Positions 12,401 to 27,400 of a stretch of DNA of 64,000 nucleotides are shown piece by piece. The stretch is taken from NCBI GenBank assembly GCA_012932295.1, contig JAAONU010000013.1:43290627-43354626 (forward strand), given 5' to 3'. The first letter of the stretch is position 1. Every line of letters begins with the position of its first letter. The DNA is from Cyclina sinensis. Taxonomy: Eukaryota; Mollusca; Bivalvia; Venerida; Veneridae. The translations under genes were made by a program, and so were the position numbers. Under the pieces are notes generated by a model, which saw nothing but the letters and a program-made list of their open reading frames with translations, ran no database searches and was not told the origin of the DNA.

Positions 12401-15400
12401 TAGGCTTTCACTGTGACTGATGTAGAAAGTCTTTTCCTATTAAGTACTTTTATGTCTGGGCATGGAGCCAAGTATGTAAATGGCCATCACAGGGTCCCAT
12501 GTAGTTCCAATTGAAGGAGATCTTAGACCACTCTTAGTCATACATATTGAAAGCACAACTAGGTACTGTTCAGGTTGGTCAACAGTTGTAATTAACTTAA
12601 ATCAGTGCAGAATTTTAAGGGAGTTATTGCATGTAATACTTAAATGTTATGTTGTCAAAGAACAGATTGTAATTCTAGCACCTCTTGATACCAGCATAGG
12701 AAATATTCTAAATGTTGCTTACAGGTATGGCTTTTGAAATTCACAGTTCACATTAACTGAGAACATGTTCATGACCATCTCTAAATCCTTTTTATAAGCT
12801 TGTTTGAAAAACGGGACATGCCCGTTTGAAAAACGGAACGTATTATGGGAACGCCCATGGCGGGAGGGTGGGTGGACAGGTGGGCGGCATCCAGTTTTGT
12901 CCGGAGCATTTAGTACCATCATGGGGGGGTAGTGTCGTGCACATGAACCAGGTCTCTATGTCAAAGGTCAAGCTTAGACTTTGAAGTTGGAGAAAAATGC
13001 TTGTCCGGAGCAAAACTTCTGTATGCATTGAGAGATTTTAATACAACTTGGCATAAATGTTCACCATTGTGAGGCAGAGTGTTGCATGCAAAATTCAGGT
13101 CCCTGTGGCCTAGGTCAAGGTCACACCTAGAAATGTAGTACGTGTTGCGTGCATGAGCCAGGTCTCTAGGTCAAAGGGTAAGATCAGTGGTCAGTGGAAA
13201 ACACTTGTCAGGAGCAAAACGTCTACATGTATTGAGAGATTTTAATATAACTTGGCACAAATGTTGACCATTGTGAGGCGGTGTGTTGTACGCAAAATTT
13301 CAGGTCACTGTTGCCAAAGTTAGGGTCACACATAGAGGTCAAAGGTCAGATAAAAATATGAGAATGTGTGAATGGACCATTTAGTCATCATGAATTGAGG
13401 GATTCTAATATAAATTTTCACCATCATAAGACTGAGTGTAACATACATAATCCTGGTCCATACATGTAAGGTCAAAGTAAGAAGAGATGATGACATGTCC
13501 AGATTTTTTTGGGGAACATATCTTCTACATGCATGGAGGGATTTTAGTATTACTTTATACAAAAGTTCACCATCATGAAACATAGTGTTGCGCACATGAA
13601 CCAGGTCTCTAGGTCAAAGGTCAGTGTCACACTTAGAGGTCAGAAGTTCATTTCAGATGTTTGTTTTACTGTCCAGCACTAGAAATAGTCAAACTTGCTT
13701 CCCTACTAACACCTCTTTTATATCCATTATGCCCACATCTTCTGCAAAGCTTTTGTGACGGGCACATTTTTTAACAATGTCACCCTTGTTTCTTAAAGGA
13801 AAAAGATTGAAAAAAAATTGTAATGCATGTAGAAAGAAACTGTAAGAGTTCCTTCTGGTCTGACATTATAGGAAGAAGAGGAGAAGCCTAAAGACAAGCT
13901 TCATAGGATTGCACATGAGCTTCTAACAACAGAACGGACATACGTTTCTAGACTTCATTTACTAGATCAGGTATGTAAGCAGGCTTTTGTTTGTAGAGAG
14001 CTTTTTTTTTTTTATGCTCCCCAAAGGGAGAGCATATAGTGGCCGCTTTGTCCATCCGTATGTCCGTGCGTCCGTATGTCCACACTGGCGAAAAGAAATA
14101 GGGGGCCATCTAACTGTAAACATAACAGAGTTCATTCCGTAAAAATAGAATAAGGGGCCAATGATCATCTAATAAACAAAAGAAAATAACAAAAGAAAAG
14201 GCCCCCTATCCAGTTTCGGCCGGACATCCATCCATCCTCATTTTCTTGTCCAGGACATAACTCTGAAACTATAAGAAGTATCAACAAGAAACTTTGTAGG
14301 TAGATAGATCTCATTGAGTAGAAATGCATTGTAGAAGAACTGTAACTCTGCCTTGTCTAATTTTTGAGTTATTGCCCTTTTTTCATTTTTACACTAAGAA
14401 CTTTGTCCGGGACATAACTCTGAAACTACAAGAGGTATCAACAAGAAACTTTGTAGGTAGATAGATCTTGCTGAGTAGAAGTGCAGTGCTTAAAATCCAC
14501 AACTCTCCGCTTCATAACTTTTGAGTTACTGCGCTTTATAATTTTTCATACTTGTTTTTTGTCCACAATGTAAACCGAACAGTATGAAAACTACTGACAT
14601 GAAACTTCACAGGTGGATAAATCTTATAATGGTCAAGTGCAGTGCACAAGAACCATTCCCTTTGCTTCATCATTTTGGAGTTACTGCCCTTTGTTAATTT
14701 TCTTACTTTTTGTGTACGAAGAAACGGCGATACATAGGAATCGCTTTGTCCGTCGGTCTGTCACGAAAACTTAACGTTGGCTATAACTATGCCATTTCTA
14801 AACATTATCTTATCAAACTTTTAAATTGTATTGCTTATGACAACAGGGATGGGATGATGCCAAAGTTTCTAGGTCAAGGTCACATTTGACAGAGTTATGC
14901 CCCTTTTTGTACTTGGATTTTGTCATGAAAACTTAACATTGGCAATAACTTTGCCATTTCTTAACATTTAGACATCAAACTTTCAAATTATATTACTTAC
15001 GACAACAGGGTCGTGATGATGCCAAAATCTGTAGGTCAAGGTCACAATTGAAAGAGTTATGCCCCTTTTTGTACTTGGATTTTGTCATGAAAACTTAACA
15101 TTGGCTATAACTATGCCATTTCTTAATATTTCTTCATCAAACTTTCCAATTGTAATGCTTACAATTAATGCTTACAATTGTATCACTTTAGACAACACCA
15201 TTTCTCAAGGCCAGATAACCCTCAAATTTATTTTTGCAATGTTATGCCCCTTTTTCAAGTTAAAATTTCTTTGTAAACCTTTTTCTTAATGTCTCAAAAA
15301 GTGTCAAAGATATTCCATTCAAACATGGAATACTTGATCACCAGCAAGACCCCTGCAAAGATTGTTGGTACCCATGTCCCTGGGGTCACAGTTAGCCCCA

Positions 15401-18400
15401 CCCCCAGGGGTCACTTGATTTTGCTTACTGACATGAGATGAGTAAGTACTCCTCCACCCCCCACCGTCCTCTCTGCATGGGGACCCCCCCCCCCCCCCCA
15501 TTTTTTTACACCCCCTGGGCCTGGTTTTTTTTTGTTTTGTATACATAGGTACTTGACTCCCCATCCATCCTCAATGTACATTTTCACTCTGTAATATATG
15601 TTTTAATACTTCCTCTCTCATTTGATGTCATGAGGCTTTTGGCGGTAGATTATTTGGCAGTTGTCATGGATTCACAATGTGCCAGATATCTTCAGTGTAA
15701 ATCTAAGTAACGTTTTTATGGACACACTATTCTGTGTCCAAAACCTATTCGGGGAGCATCACCCGGGAATCGACCGGCTCTTGTTTTACTTTTTTTCTGT
15801 TGTCTTCAAGCAAGTATTTGTTTTGGGATAGGGTACATTTGATAGTATCAATAACAGTGCAGGCTGTTAGTAGATTTTTCCATACAAAATAAGTAAACAT
15901 CACCTAGCTCCATGAAATGCTATACACATTTATTTTAACTCATCTGTTTTGTCATTTTTTTTATGACTGATTTCTTTTCTGGTGGCAGTAATGCATGTGA
16001 AAGAGTTATACTGACCATGTTATAAGTAGACAGAAGATGATCAGGCTATGTTTCATATTTAGAATATATCGTAAATGATATTGTATAATTCCAAACAAAG
16101 TATTTCATTGCTTCCTAAACCTTTCTGCAGGTCTTTTTTTTTCGTGTCTCCATGGAAAACAAAAATGGCAACATTGTTCCACCGGAGGCTGTCAACCAAA
16201 TGTTTGCCAACATCAAACCAATCTACTTGTTCCACAGTGAATTTCTACTTCCACAACTGGAGGCTAGAATGAAGAACTGGTAAGGTTTTTTCGAGTTTTA
16301 TGTTGACAAAACATACCTTCTTTTAGACTGGAATTCAGGTACATAATCCAGACTGCATCACCGTTTGTATTTCAAAGTTAGTATTTCAACAGATATTTCA
16401 ACACAAAGACAACTAAGTTGAGCTTCTTTTTTTTGTACATTAATTAAACATAAAGATTTGTGTCCGAGTTGTAATTTCCTGTTTCTCACAAGATACATGT
16501 ATTATTGATATATTTTCATTGTACACATTAACTGTGTTAATCTTTTTTTACCTGTTTCTTGACAAACAGTTTTGCTTGTACAGAAAAGTTTAGAATATCT
16601 TCTGAGCAAATTAAATAGTCTTCATCTATCAGCTGCCTCTTATTCTTGTAGAATTCCATTGTATTACTTGCGGGAAATGTTCAAATACATGATTGTATCT
16701 CTATTTTTGGTTCATATTTTGATATAACAAATTTTTGTCATATGCTTGGTCGATGGCCAACAACACTCTTGATTTTAGAAAGTGTATAACTGATACACAG
16801 CCAAATTATAGAGCCAGACCAATCAACTCAATTCTACAGTTCCAAATTTCTGTTTTGTATTTCTATAATGTCTGCTCCTGTGGTGAATATTTTAACATAT
16901 GAATTATTTATCAATGAAGGTCTTCAGAACAAAAGATCGGTGATATAATGGCAGGATTGGCGCCGTTCCTGAAGATCTATACAGAGTATGTGAAGAACTA
17001 CGACAAGGCAATGGCTATGATAGATAAATGGGTGTCACAATCACCTAAATTTGCTGCACTGATACATGAAATTCAGGTCTGTTGCTATAAATAAAAGTCT
17101 GTATTTAGATTACTATATATTAGTTAAGAAGGAAAAATGAATTTATTTGCCACATTGATACAGGAAATACAGGTCTGTTGGTGTTAACAGTGTATATATA
17201 GAGAGATAAACTACGTAAAAAGGAAAAAATGAATATATACATAATGTACATGATCTGATTCATATCATTTCAAAAGTTATATTTAGATTTGTAATAGGGT
17301 TTTAGAAATTAAACAGATCTCTAGAAGTAAAGATTTAAGTTCTAAAGATCATCTTTAACAAGGATATAACTTTTTCTTTCCTTCTTTCAAAGGTTTGACT
17401 GTACAAACTTAAACATCTGTCTTCTAAGGAAGTATTGTGGTTGTGTATATAGAAAGTCTATATAGCTTGGAATTTTATCATTCATTTTGGATGTGGTTTT
17501 TTTCCATTTCATTAAAGAAATACTGCAATTTTTATTAAACTAATTCAGTTCACTGTTCTCTAACTGGACACAGAATATTTTGCCTTTTTTGTGCTGTAAA
17601 TGAGGTATGTGTACCTGTTTTTCTTGATTAGAAGTTTATATCTGTTTCCTTGCAATTTAGTTCATGCTGTGAGCTATTTAATTCATGCTGTGAGCAGTTT
17701 AATTCATGCTGTCAAAAATACATTAGTATCATGATAATTCTGTTTTCAGCTTTCTCCTGACTGTGGACAGCTGACATTGCAACATCATATGTTAGAGCCT
17801 ATACAACGTGTGCCTAGATATGAACTCTTACTGAAAGGTAAATTTAGTCATCTTCTCCCTTCTCAAAATCATCTGATTTAGTGCTGTACTTCCATAAAAC
17901 ACACCCATTTGTTTTAAAGAAGTTTGGACAGCAGTATTGAAAGATATTTTATCAGTTCCATTATGAAGGATAAGGATAAGTAAGTATATACATGTATGGT
18001 GTATCAGACTGAAGTCATTTCATTGATATACATGTATTGAATAAAATGACTCAGTGTCAATGATAATAGAGCTGTAATTTAATTGTTCTTCGTATAACAC
18101 AATTACCTTGAGAGACCTTGTTGTTCAGCCAACCTGTGTTGCTTTAAAATGTTTCTTTTGGACTTATAGAAACATTCTGAGATTTTGTCTCATTGAATAC
18201 TCATTTAATTATAATACATACTTTTTAGCTCACCTGAGCATGCTCATGTGAGCTTTTAGGATCCTTGATTGTCCGGCGTCCGTCCGTCCGTCCGTCCGTC
18301 CGTCGTCCACAATTCATTCAAACGACATCTCCTCTGAAACCACTGGGCAAAATTGAATGAAACTTGCATAGAATGTTCCTTGCATGAAGCTCTACCAAGT

Positions 18401-21400
18401 TTGTTCAAATGGTTCCGGTTCATTGCATTTCTGGGTCACAGGAGCTAAAAACAGATTTTAAAAGTTGGATCTTTAAAAATCTTCTTGTCAGAAACCACAA
18501 GGCCTGGAGCTTTGATATTTGGTATAAAGTATCATCTAATGGACCTCTACCAAGTTTGTTCAAATTGTGATCCTGGGGTCAAAAATGGCCCCGCCCCAGG
18601 GGTAACTTGTTTTACATAGAGTTATATAGGAAAAATTTAAAAAATCTTCTTGTCAGAAACCACAAGGCCTGGAGCTTTGATATTTGGTATAAAGTATCAT
18701 CTAGTGGACCTCTACTAAGTTTGTTCAAATTATGATCCTGGGGTCAAAAATGGCCCCGCCCCAGGGGTAACTTGTTTTACATAGAGTTATATACGAAAAA
18801 TTTAAAAAGTCTTCTTGTTAGAAACCGTAAGGCATAAAGCTAAGATATTTGGTGTGCAGCATTGTCTAGTGGACCTCTACCAATTTTGTTCAAATCATGG
18901 CCTCTGGGTCAAAAATGGCCCCGCCCCAGGGGTAACTTGTTTTACATAGAGTTATATAGGAAAAACTTTAAAAATCTTCTTGTCAGAAACCGTAAGGAAT
19001 AGAGCTTAGATATTTGGTATGTAGTATTGTCTAGTGGACCTCTACCAAGTTTGTTCAAATTATACCTCTGGGGTTAAATTTGGCCCCACCCTGGGGTCAT
19101 TGGTTTTACATAGGCTTATATAGGAAAAACTTCAAAAATCTTCTTGTCTGAAACCACAAGGCCCTGAGCCTTAAGATTTGGTATATAGCATTGTCTAGTG
19201 GACCTGTATCAAGTTTGTTCAAATAATACCCCTGGGGTCAAATTGGCTCCACCCCAGGGTCATTGGTTTTACATAGGCTTATATAGTGAAAACTTTGAAA
19301 ATCTTCTTGTAGAAGAAGAAGAAACATTTTCAGTCCAAATAATCTGGAAATTTGTCAGACAGGTTGTTTCTATGATTTTTAGCTCAAGTTCAAAATTAGG
19401 TCATCTGGGGTCAAAAACTAGGTCACAGAGCCCAAATATGGAAAAAACCTTGTTAACACTCTAGAGGTAACATTTTCAGTCCAAATAACCTGGAATCTGT
19501 TAGAAAGGTTGTTTCAATGATTTCTAGGTTAAATTTGAATATTGGTCATCTGAAATCAAAAACTATGTCACAGAGCCCAAAAATAGAAAAAAAACTTGTT
19601 AACACTCTAGAAGCTACTTTTCAGTCCAAATATTCTCGAAATTTGTCAGAAAGGATGTTTTAATGATTTCAAATAAAGGTCATCTGGGGTCAAAAACTAG
19701 GTCACAGACCCCAAATATGGAAAAACCTTGTTAACACGCATTGAGGTAACATTTTCAGTTCAAATAACCTTGAAATTTGGCAGAAAGATTGTTTTAATGA
19801 TTTCTAGCTCAGTTTTGAATATGGGTTATCTGGGGTCAAAAACTAGGACACAGGGCCAAAAAGTAGAAAATCCTTGTTAATGCTCTAGAGGTTACTTTTC
19901 AGTCCGTATGTCCTTGAAATTTGTCAGAAAAGTTGTTTCAATGATTTCTAGCCCAGATTAGGATATGGGTCGTCTGGGATCAAAAACTAGGTTAGAGAGC
20001 CCTAAAATTTTAAAACTCCAGAGGTTACATTTTCAGTCCAGATATCCTGGAAATTTGTCAGACAGGTTGTTTTCAGTCCAAATATCCTGGAAATTTGTCA
20101 GACAGGTTGTTTTGATGATTTCTAGCTCAAGTACTAATATGGGTCATCTTTGGTCAAAAACTAGGTCACAGAACCCAAATATGGAAAAACCGTGTTAACA
20201 CTCTAGAGTTAGATTTTATTCCAAATAACCTGAAAATTTGTCAGAAAGGTTGCTTCTATGATTTCCAGCTCAACTTTGAATATGGGTCATCTGGATTAAA
20301 AAACTAGGTCATAGAGCCTAAATATCGAAAAACTTTGTAAACACTCTAGAGGCTACATTTTCAGTCCAAATGTCCTGGAAATTTGTCAGAAAGGTTGTTT
20401 TGATGATTTCTGGGTCAGGTTTGGATATGGATCATCTGGGGTCAAAAACTAGGTCACAGAGCCCAAATATGGAAAAACCTTGTTAACACTCTAGAGGCTA
20501 CACTTTCAGTCCAAATAACCTTGAAATTTGTCAGAAAGATTGTTTCAATAATTTCTAGGTCAAGTTTGAATATGGGTCATCTGGGGTCAATTAACCAGGT
20601 CCATAGCAACTTTGTTAAAAGCAGTCATATTCAGGTGAGCGATACAGGGCCATCATGGCCCTCTTGTTTGAATAACTAGCTATACACAAAACATTTTACA
20701 GAAAATTGAACTTACATTGTCATCAGTAAAAAAATATTACTAAGTTTTTTGCTTGTATAACTTTGTCTGTGGTTTATGTTTCCTGTGTTTTATTTCTCAG
20801 ATTATTTGAAGAGACTGGAACCAGATTCAGTGGACAGGCAAGATGCTCAAAGTAAGTCTGTCATATTTAACAGATCAGTAGATTTAAAAAAAAAACAACA
20901 AAAAACAAAACCCAAGGACCAATGGGAAACAAGTTTAATGGTTTAATCATTATCATCATCAAGCACCACCAGCATTACCTGTATGGGAATTCATCATTTT
21001 CATTAGCATTATTATCTTGTTACTTTTCCTGTTTTCAGAAGCCCTAGATCTTGTTACTGAAGCAGCAAGTCATTCCAATACTGCCATGAAGAAATTGGTA
21101 CGTAACTTCTTTGCTGCTCAAAAACATATTTATGTATGTAACCAAACGATATCACATGGCTGAGGGCACAACTTAATTCATATATTTTAACTATAAATGA
21201 AATTCACTGATTGGGTTGGATTACAAGAGGTCATTGCATCAACACAGCATTGCAGACATACAAGTTTCATGTTGATGTATTTTGGACACCTGATTTTTAT
21301 ATAAGACAAGTTCTGGACTACTATTCTGTTCATTGTATAAAGATTTTGTCAGTGCTCTGACCTCATATTTATATCTCATTATTTCTTGAAGGGAGCTTAA

Positions 21401-24400
21401 ACCTTCGTCTATCTTACAGTGAGAGTTTTAGTTAATACAAGTGAATAAGGACTGGATTATGAACACAGTGTACAGTCTTCTGGAATATTTTAGTAGATTG
21501 AAGTAATTGAAAAAAATTTAATATTATTATTTCAAAATAAAAGTTATGTGCTTTTCAGCTCACCTGGGCCAAAATATATTATAAGGTTAAGTCGTTAAGG
21601 TCTCCCAACCAACTGAAATGGTCGGACTTCTGAGCTTAAGTGACACCTTTACTCTTAAACACATTAACTCCTTGATATGCTAGACTTGCCAAATTTTTTA
21701 TAAAGCTCTGTTTGGAACATATATTTTTTGATATTCATTTTTTCTATTTCAGGATAAATTTCACAAACTGTTAAACATTATACCTCGACTGAATGGCGAA
21801 GGGACCAATGATCTGGTGAGTCCCACAAGGGAACTTGTTAAAGAAGGGCCAATCACAAAAATCTCTGCTCGCAGTGGAGAAAAACAAGCTAGATATATTT
21901 TCTTAGTAAGTATACAAGGTGAAGTTTATGTCATTTTATTTCTGTTATAAACAGGTAACAAGAACTGTCACTGAAAGATGACAATGCCCCCAAAGTAGTG
22001 CCTTGACCTTTGAGCTGAGGACCAGGGAAGATAAAATGTAGAAGTGTTTTTTTTTTAACAATTTGACCTCAATGTCAATGTCATTTAGATAAAAAAAGTA
22101 CATGTCATTTTGAAGATCTCTCCCAAAAAATTGTTGTATGCAAACATGAACTAAATCTGTTGATTCAAAAGAAGTGGTTTTTTGACATTTAGACCTCAAG
22201 ATTAAGGACATTTAGTTGTTAAGGTAAAAAAATATAATGTGATTGGGAAGATTTTTTGCAAAGAGTTGTTGCGTGCAAACATGAACTAAATGTGTTGAGT
22301 AATAAGGGAATTATGGCCAATATTAAGTATTTTTGACAATTGGACCTTTTAGGTCTAGGTCATTCAGTGGTCAAGGTCATATAAAATAAATGTCAATGGG
22401 AAGATCTTGTCCAAAGGGATGACTTTTTTTAAGTATGAAGTAAATTTGTTTACTGATAAAGAAGTTATGGACAATTATAAAGTTTTCGGATGGAATGACT
22501 GACTGAAGGACAGGTCAAAATCTATATTCCCTCCATTGGGGACAGGAAAACAGATAAACAGTTTTGGGGTTTTTCCACTACCTAATGGACTTTATGGATT
22601 GAATCTTCAGGAATTTTAAATTTTTAACGTAACTTGTGTAGAAATAAACACAGTTAGCCATTGCAGTGTATATGTACATTTTTAGCTCACCTGTCACAGA
22701 GTGACAAGGTGAGCTTTTGTGATCCCAATTTGTCCGGCGTCCGTCCGTCCGTCCGTCGTCCATCCGTTCGTAAACTTTTCATTCAAACGACATCTCCTCT
22801 GAAACCACTGGGCCAAAGTTGATGAAACTTGCCATGGATGTTCCTTGCATGAAGCTCTTCCAAAGTTATTCAAAGAAATCAATTCCATGCAGAACTCTGA
22901 TTGCCATAGCAACCTAAAGGAAAAACTTTAAAAATCTTCTTGTCTGAAACCACAAGGCCTAGAGTTTAGATATTTGGCATTTAGCACCCTCTAATGGAAC
23001 TCTACAAAAATTGTTCAAATTATTTCCCTGGGGTCTAAATTGGCCCCGCCCCAGGGGTCACTTCATTTTACATAGACTTATATAGGAAATCTTTAAAAAT
23101 CTTCTTACTGAAAACCTCAATGCCTACAGCTTAGATATTTGGTATGTAGCATTGTCTAGTGGATGTCTACCAAGTTGGTTCAAATTATGTCCCCTGGGTC
23201 AAAATTGGCCACGCCCCAGGGTTCTCTGGGTTTACATATAGGAAAAACATGAAAAATCATTTTTCTCCGAAACTAATAGGACTAGACCTTAGATATTTGG
23301 TGTGGAGTATTGTGTAGAGAACCTTTACCAGTGTTGTTTATATGTTGGCCCCGGCGTCAAAATTAGCCTCGCCCCGGGGGCCCTTAATATGTAAAAAAGG
23401 AAATCTTTAAAAATCTTCTTACTGGAAACCTCAATGCCTACAGCTTAGATATTTGGTATGTAGCATTGTCTAGTGGATGTCTACCAAGTTGGTTCAAATT
23501 ATGTCCCCTGGGTCAAAATTGGCCACGCCCCAGGGTTCTCTGGGTTTACATATAGGAAAAACATGAAAAATCATTTTTCTCCGAAACTAATAGGACTAGA
23601 CCTTAGATATTTGGTGTGGAGTATTGTGTAGAGAACCTTTACCAGTGTTGTTTATATGTTGGCCCCGGCGTCAAAATTAGCCTCGCCCCGGGGGCCCTTA
23701 ATATGTAAAAAAGGAAATCTTTAAAAATCTTCTTACTGGAAACCTCAATGCCTACAGCTTAGATATTTGGTATGTAGCATTGTCTAGTGGATGTCTACCA
23801 AGTTTGTTCAAATTATGTCCCCTGGGTCAAAATTGGCCACGCCCCAGGGTTCTCTTGGTTTACATATAGGAAAAACATGAAAAATCATTTTTCTCCGAAA
23901 CTCATAGGACTAGACCTTAGATATTTGGTGTGGAGTATTGTGTAGAGAACCTTTACCAGTATTGTTTATATGTTGGCTCCGGGGTCAAAATTGGCCCCTC
24001 TACGGGGGCCCTTAATATGTAAAAAAGGCAATTTTTAGCTCACCTGAGCATGCTCATGTGAGCTTTTAGGATCCTTGATTGTCCGGCGTCCGTCCGTCCG
24101 TCCGTCGTCCACAATTCATTCAAACGACATCTCCTCTGAAACCACTGGGCAAAATTTAATGAAACTTGCCTAGAATGTTCCTTGCATGAAGCTCTACCAA
24201 GTTTGTTCAAATGGTTCCGGTTCATTGCATTTCTGGGTCACAGGAGCTAAAAACAGATTTTAAAAGTTGGATCTTTAAAAATCTTCTTGTCAGAAACCAC
24301 AAGGCCTGGAGCTTTGATATTTGGTATAAAGCATCATCTGGTGGACCTCTACCAAGTTTGTTCAAATTATGATCCTAAGGTCAAAAATGGCCCCGCCCCA

Positions 24401-27400
24401 GGGGTAACTTGTTTTACATAGAGTTATATAGGAAAAACTTTAAAAATCTTCTTGTCAGAAACCGTAAGGTATAGAGCTAAGATATTTGGTGTGCAGCATT
24501 GTCTAGTGGACCTCTACCAAGTTTGTTCAAATCATGGCCTCTGGGTCAAAAATGGCCCCGCCCCAGGGGTAACTTGTTTTACACAGAGTTATATAGGAAA
24601 AACTTTAAAAATCTTCTTGTCAGAAACCGTAAGGCATAGAGCTTAGATATTTGGTATGTAGCATTGTCTAGGGGACTTCTACCAAATTTGTTCAAATTAT
24701 ACCTCTGGGGTCAAATTTGGCCCCACCCTGGGGTCATTGGTTTTACATAGGCTTATATAGGAAAAACTTCGAAAATCTTCTTGTCTGAAACCACAAGGCC
24801 CTGAGCCTAAAGATTTAGTATGTAGCATTGTCTAGTGGACCTCTACCAAGTTTGTTCCAATTATACCCCTGGAGTCAAATTTGGCCCCACCCCGGGGTCA
24901 TTGGTTTTACATAGGCTTATATAGTGAAAACTTTGAAAATCTTCTTGTAGAAGGAGAAGTAACATTTTCAGTCCAAATAATCTGGAAATTTGTCAGACAG
25001 GTTGTTTCTATGATTTCTAGCTCAAGTTCGAATATGGGTCATCTGGGTTCAAAAACTAGGTCACAAAGCCCAAAAATAGAAAAACCTTGTTAACACTCTA
25101 GAGGTTACATTTTCAGGCCAAATATCCTTGAAATTTGTCAGAAAGGTTGTTTTGATGATTTTTAGCTCAAGTTCAAAATTGGGTCATCTGGGGTCAAAAC
25201 TAGGTCACAGAGCCCAAATATGGAAAAACCTTGTTAACACTCTAGAGGTAACATTTTCAGTCCAAATAACCTGGAATCTGTCAGAAAGGTTGTTTCAATG
25301 ATTTCTAGGTTAAATTTGAATATGTGTCATCTGAAATCAAAAACTAGGTCACAGAACCCAAAAATAGAAAAAAACTTGTTAACACTCTAGAAGCTACTTT
25401 TCAGTCCAAATATTCTCGAAATTTGTCAGAAAAAATGTTTTAATGATTTCTAGCTCAGATTCGAATAAAGGTCATCTGAAATCAAAAACTAGGTCACAGA
25501 CCCCAAATATGGAAAAACCTTGTTAACACTCTAGAGGCTACACTTTCAGTCCAAATAACCTTGAAATTTGTCAGAAAGATTGTTTCAATAATTTCTAGGC
25601 CAAGTTTGAATATGGGTCAATTAACCAGGTCCATAGCAACTTTGTTAAAAGCAGTCATATTCAGGTGAGCGATATAGGGCCATCATGGCCCTCTTGTTAA
25701 AAATCTTCTTACTGGAAACCTCAATGCCTACAGCTTAGATATTTGGTATGTGGCATTGTCTAGTGGATGTCTACCAAGTTTGTTCAAATTATGTTCCCTG
25801 GATCAAAATTGGCCACGCCCCAGGGTTCCCTTGGTTTACATAGATTTATATAGGAGAAACATGAAAATTAATTTTTCTCCAAAACAAATAGGTCTAGACC
25901 TTAGATATTTGGTGTTGAGTATTGTGTTATGAACCTTTACCAATATTGTTTAAACGTTGGCCCTGGAGTCAAAATTTGCCCCGCCCCGGGGACCCTTAAT
26001 ATGTAAAAAAGGAAATCTTTAAAAATCTTCTTGTCTGAAACCACAAGGCCTAGAATTTTAAAATTTGGCATGAAGCAAATAATTAGATTACATGTAGGTT
26101 AAAGGTCATGGAGGCTAAAAATAGATTTAATTACTGTACCTCATAGAGCCTTCATTTATAGACCAATATCTTTGATATTCAATATATAGGTTCCTTGCAT
26201 GGACCTCTACCCATGGGTAGGGTTTGAGGTCACTGGGTCAAGGTCAAGGTCACCATAGCTTATAATAGATATTTTTACTTTCTGTCATAGAGCCTTTATT
26301 TATTGACTGATATTTTACATATTTGGTTTATAGACACTTATATATTTTCAATTAAAAAATGAAATACTGCTTAACAGCAAACCAACAGCCAAAGTAATCA
26401 GGTGAGCGATCCAGGGCCATCATGGCCCTCTTGTCTTAATCTTTTTTTCTTTTTTGGTCATAACGTTTAATGGCTTACTCCTATTTTTCCATGAAACTTT
26501 CTTTCAAACTGAATTTACCATGTTGCAAAACCTTTAAACAGATGTTGTCAGCTGAAGCTTAGGTTCATTATAAAGTAAGGACAAAAAATGGAAATTTGAC
26601 TAAAAAAATTGGTGTGCTAAACCCAGGAATACAGTATAATTTTGTTATTTTTCAGTTCAACGATTTACTTCTAGTGTGTTCAGAACAGATGAGGGGCTCG
26701 TACAAACTTCGGGCACGTCTCAGTGTTGAAGGAATGGAGATAACAGCAGGAGATAACCAAATGATACAGAACACGTTCTGTGTAAAATGTATCGAGAAAA
26801 CTATCGAGTTTTTAGACGAGTGAGTAAAAAATATACCAAATCTGTACTGCTGGTTGTACATTCAGGCTGAATTTTAATGAGTCAATTGAATCTATTGTAC
26901 AAAGACTGCATCTTGATATCAAATAAAGTTAATTCATGATTAATTGTAAATTTCCTGTCTGCGGTTATATTAGATATATACGTATATTATGTAGTATTAG
27001 AAGAAGGATATTACCATTTAGTTTGGGTTGCATCAGAAATTTGTAGCAAGAAGATCATCGATATTGGTAAATGACATGTTAGAAGAATACAGAGCATAAA
27101 AGTTCTCAATTATCAGCAAATAATCTGAAAATTGGTTTAAGTTTTCTACTAATTAGGTACAATGCAAACATAACTGAGAAATTCTCTAACTTTTGTAAAT
27201 ATCACATGAAACGTATGTAGCAAAGAAAAAAATATTTTGATCAAGCTGATAAGGTCCTGAATCAATAGCATTCTTAACTGTTTTTATTGGTCTGGACTTG
27301 CTAAATTGCCTATGTTAGGTCAATATAATTACTAGTAGTTACAATTCAAGAACAAAATTATCTTCACTAATTAATGGAGTAGGTCTAAACTTTTCCAGAC

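Larger units (their letters stand above)
3589..13871 (+). other. Large FGD intron (remainder), mostly repeats
   Basis: Joins the N-terminal exon to the first DH exon. It contains a MITE (5371-5808), a 145-bp tandem element (6538-8440), a 25-bp minisatellite (11772-12074) and another repeat (12797-13795). Between these I see AT-rich sequence. Open frames such as 6098-6451 and 12480-12737 have no recognisable domain and are not called. Confidence 0.7.

Noticed and set aside
12480..12737. 85-codon plus-strand open frame
   Set aside because: No known motif and no compatible splice sites within the FGD reading frame.
18281..18305. (cgtc)n runs as possible CRISPR-like or regulatory arrays
   Set aside because: They are a fixed internal part of the agctcacct repeat family, recurring at 22738 and 24086.
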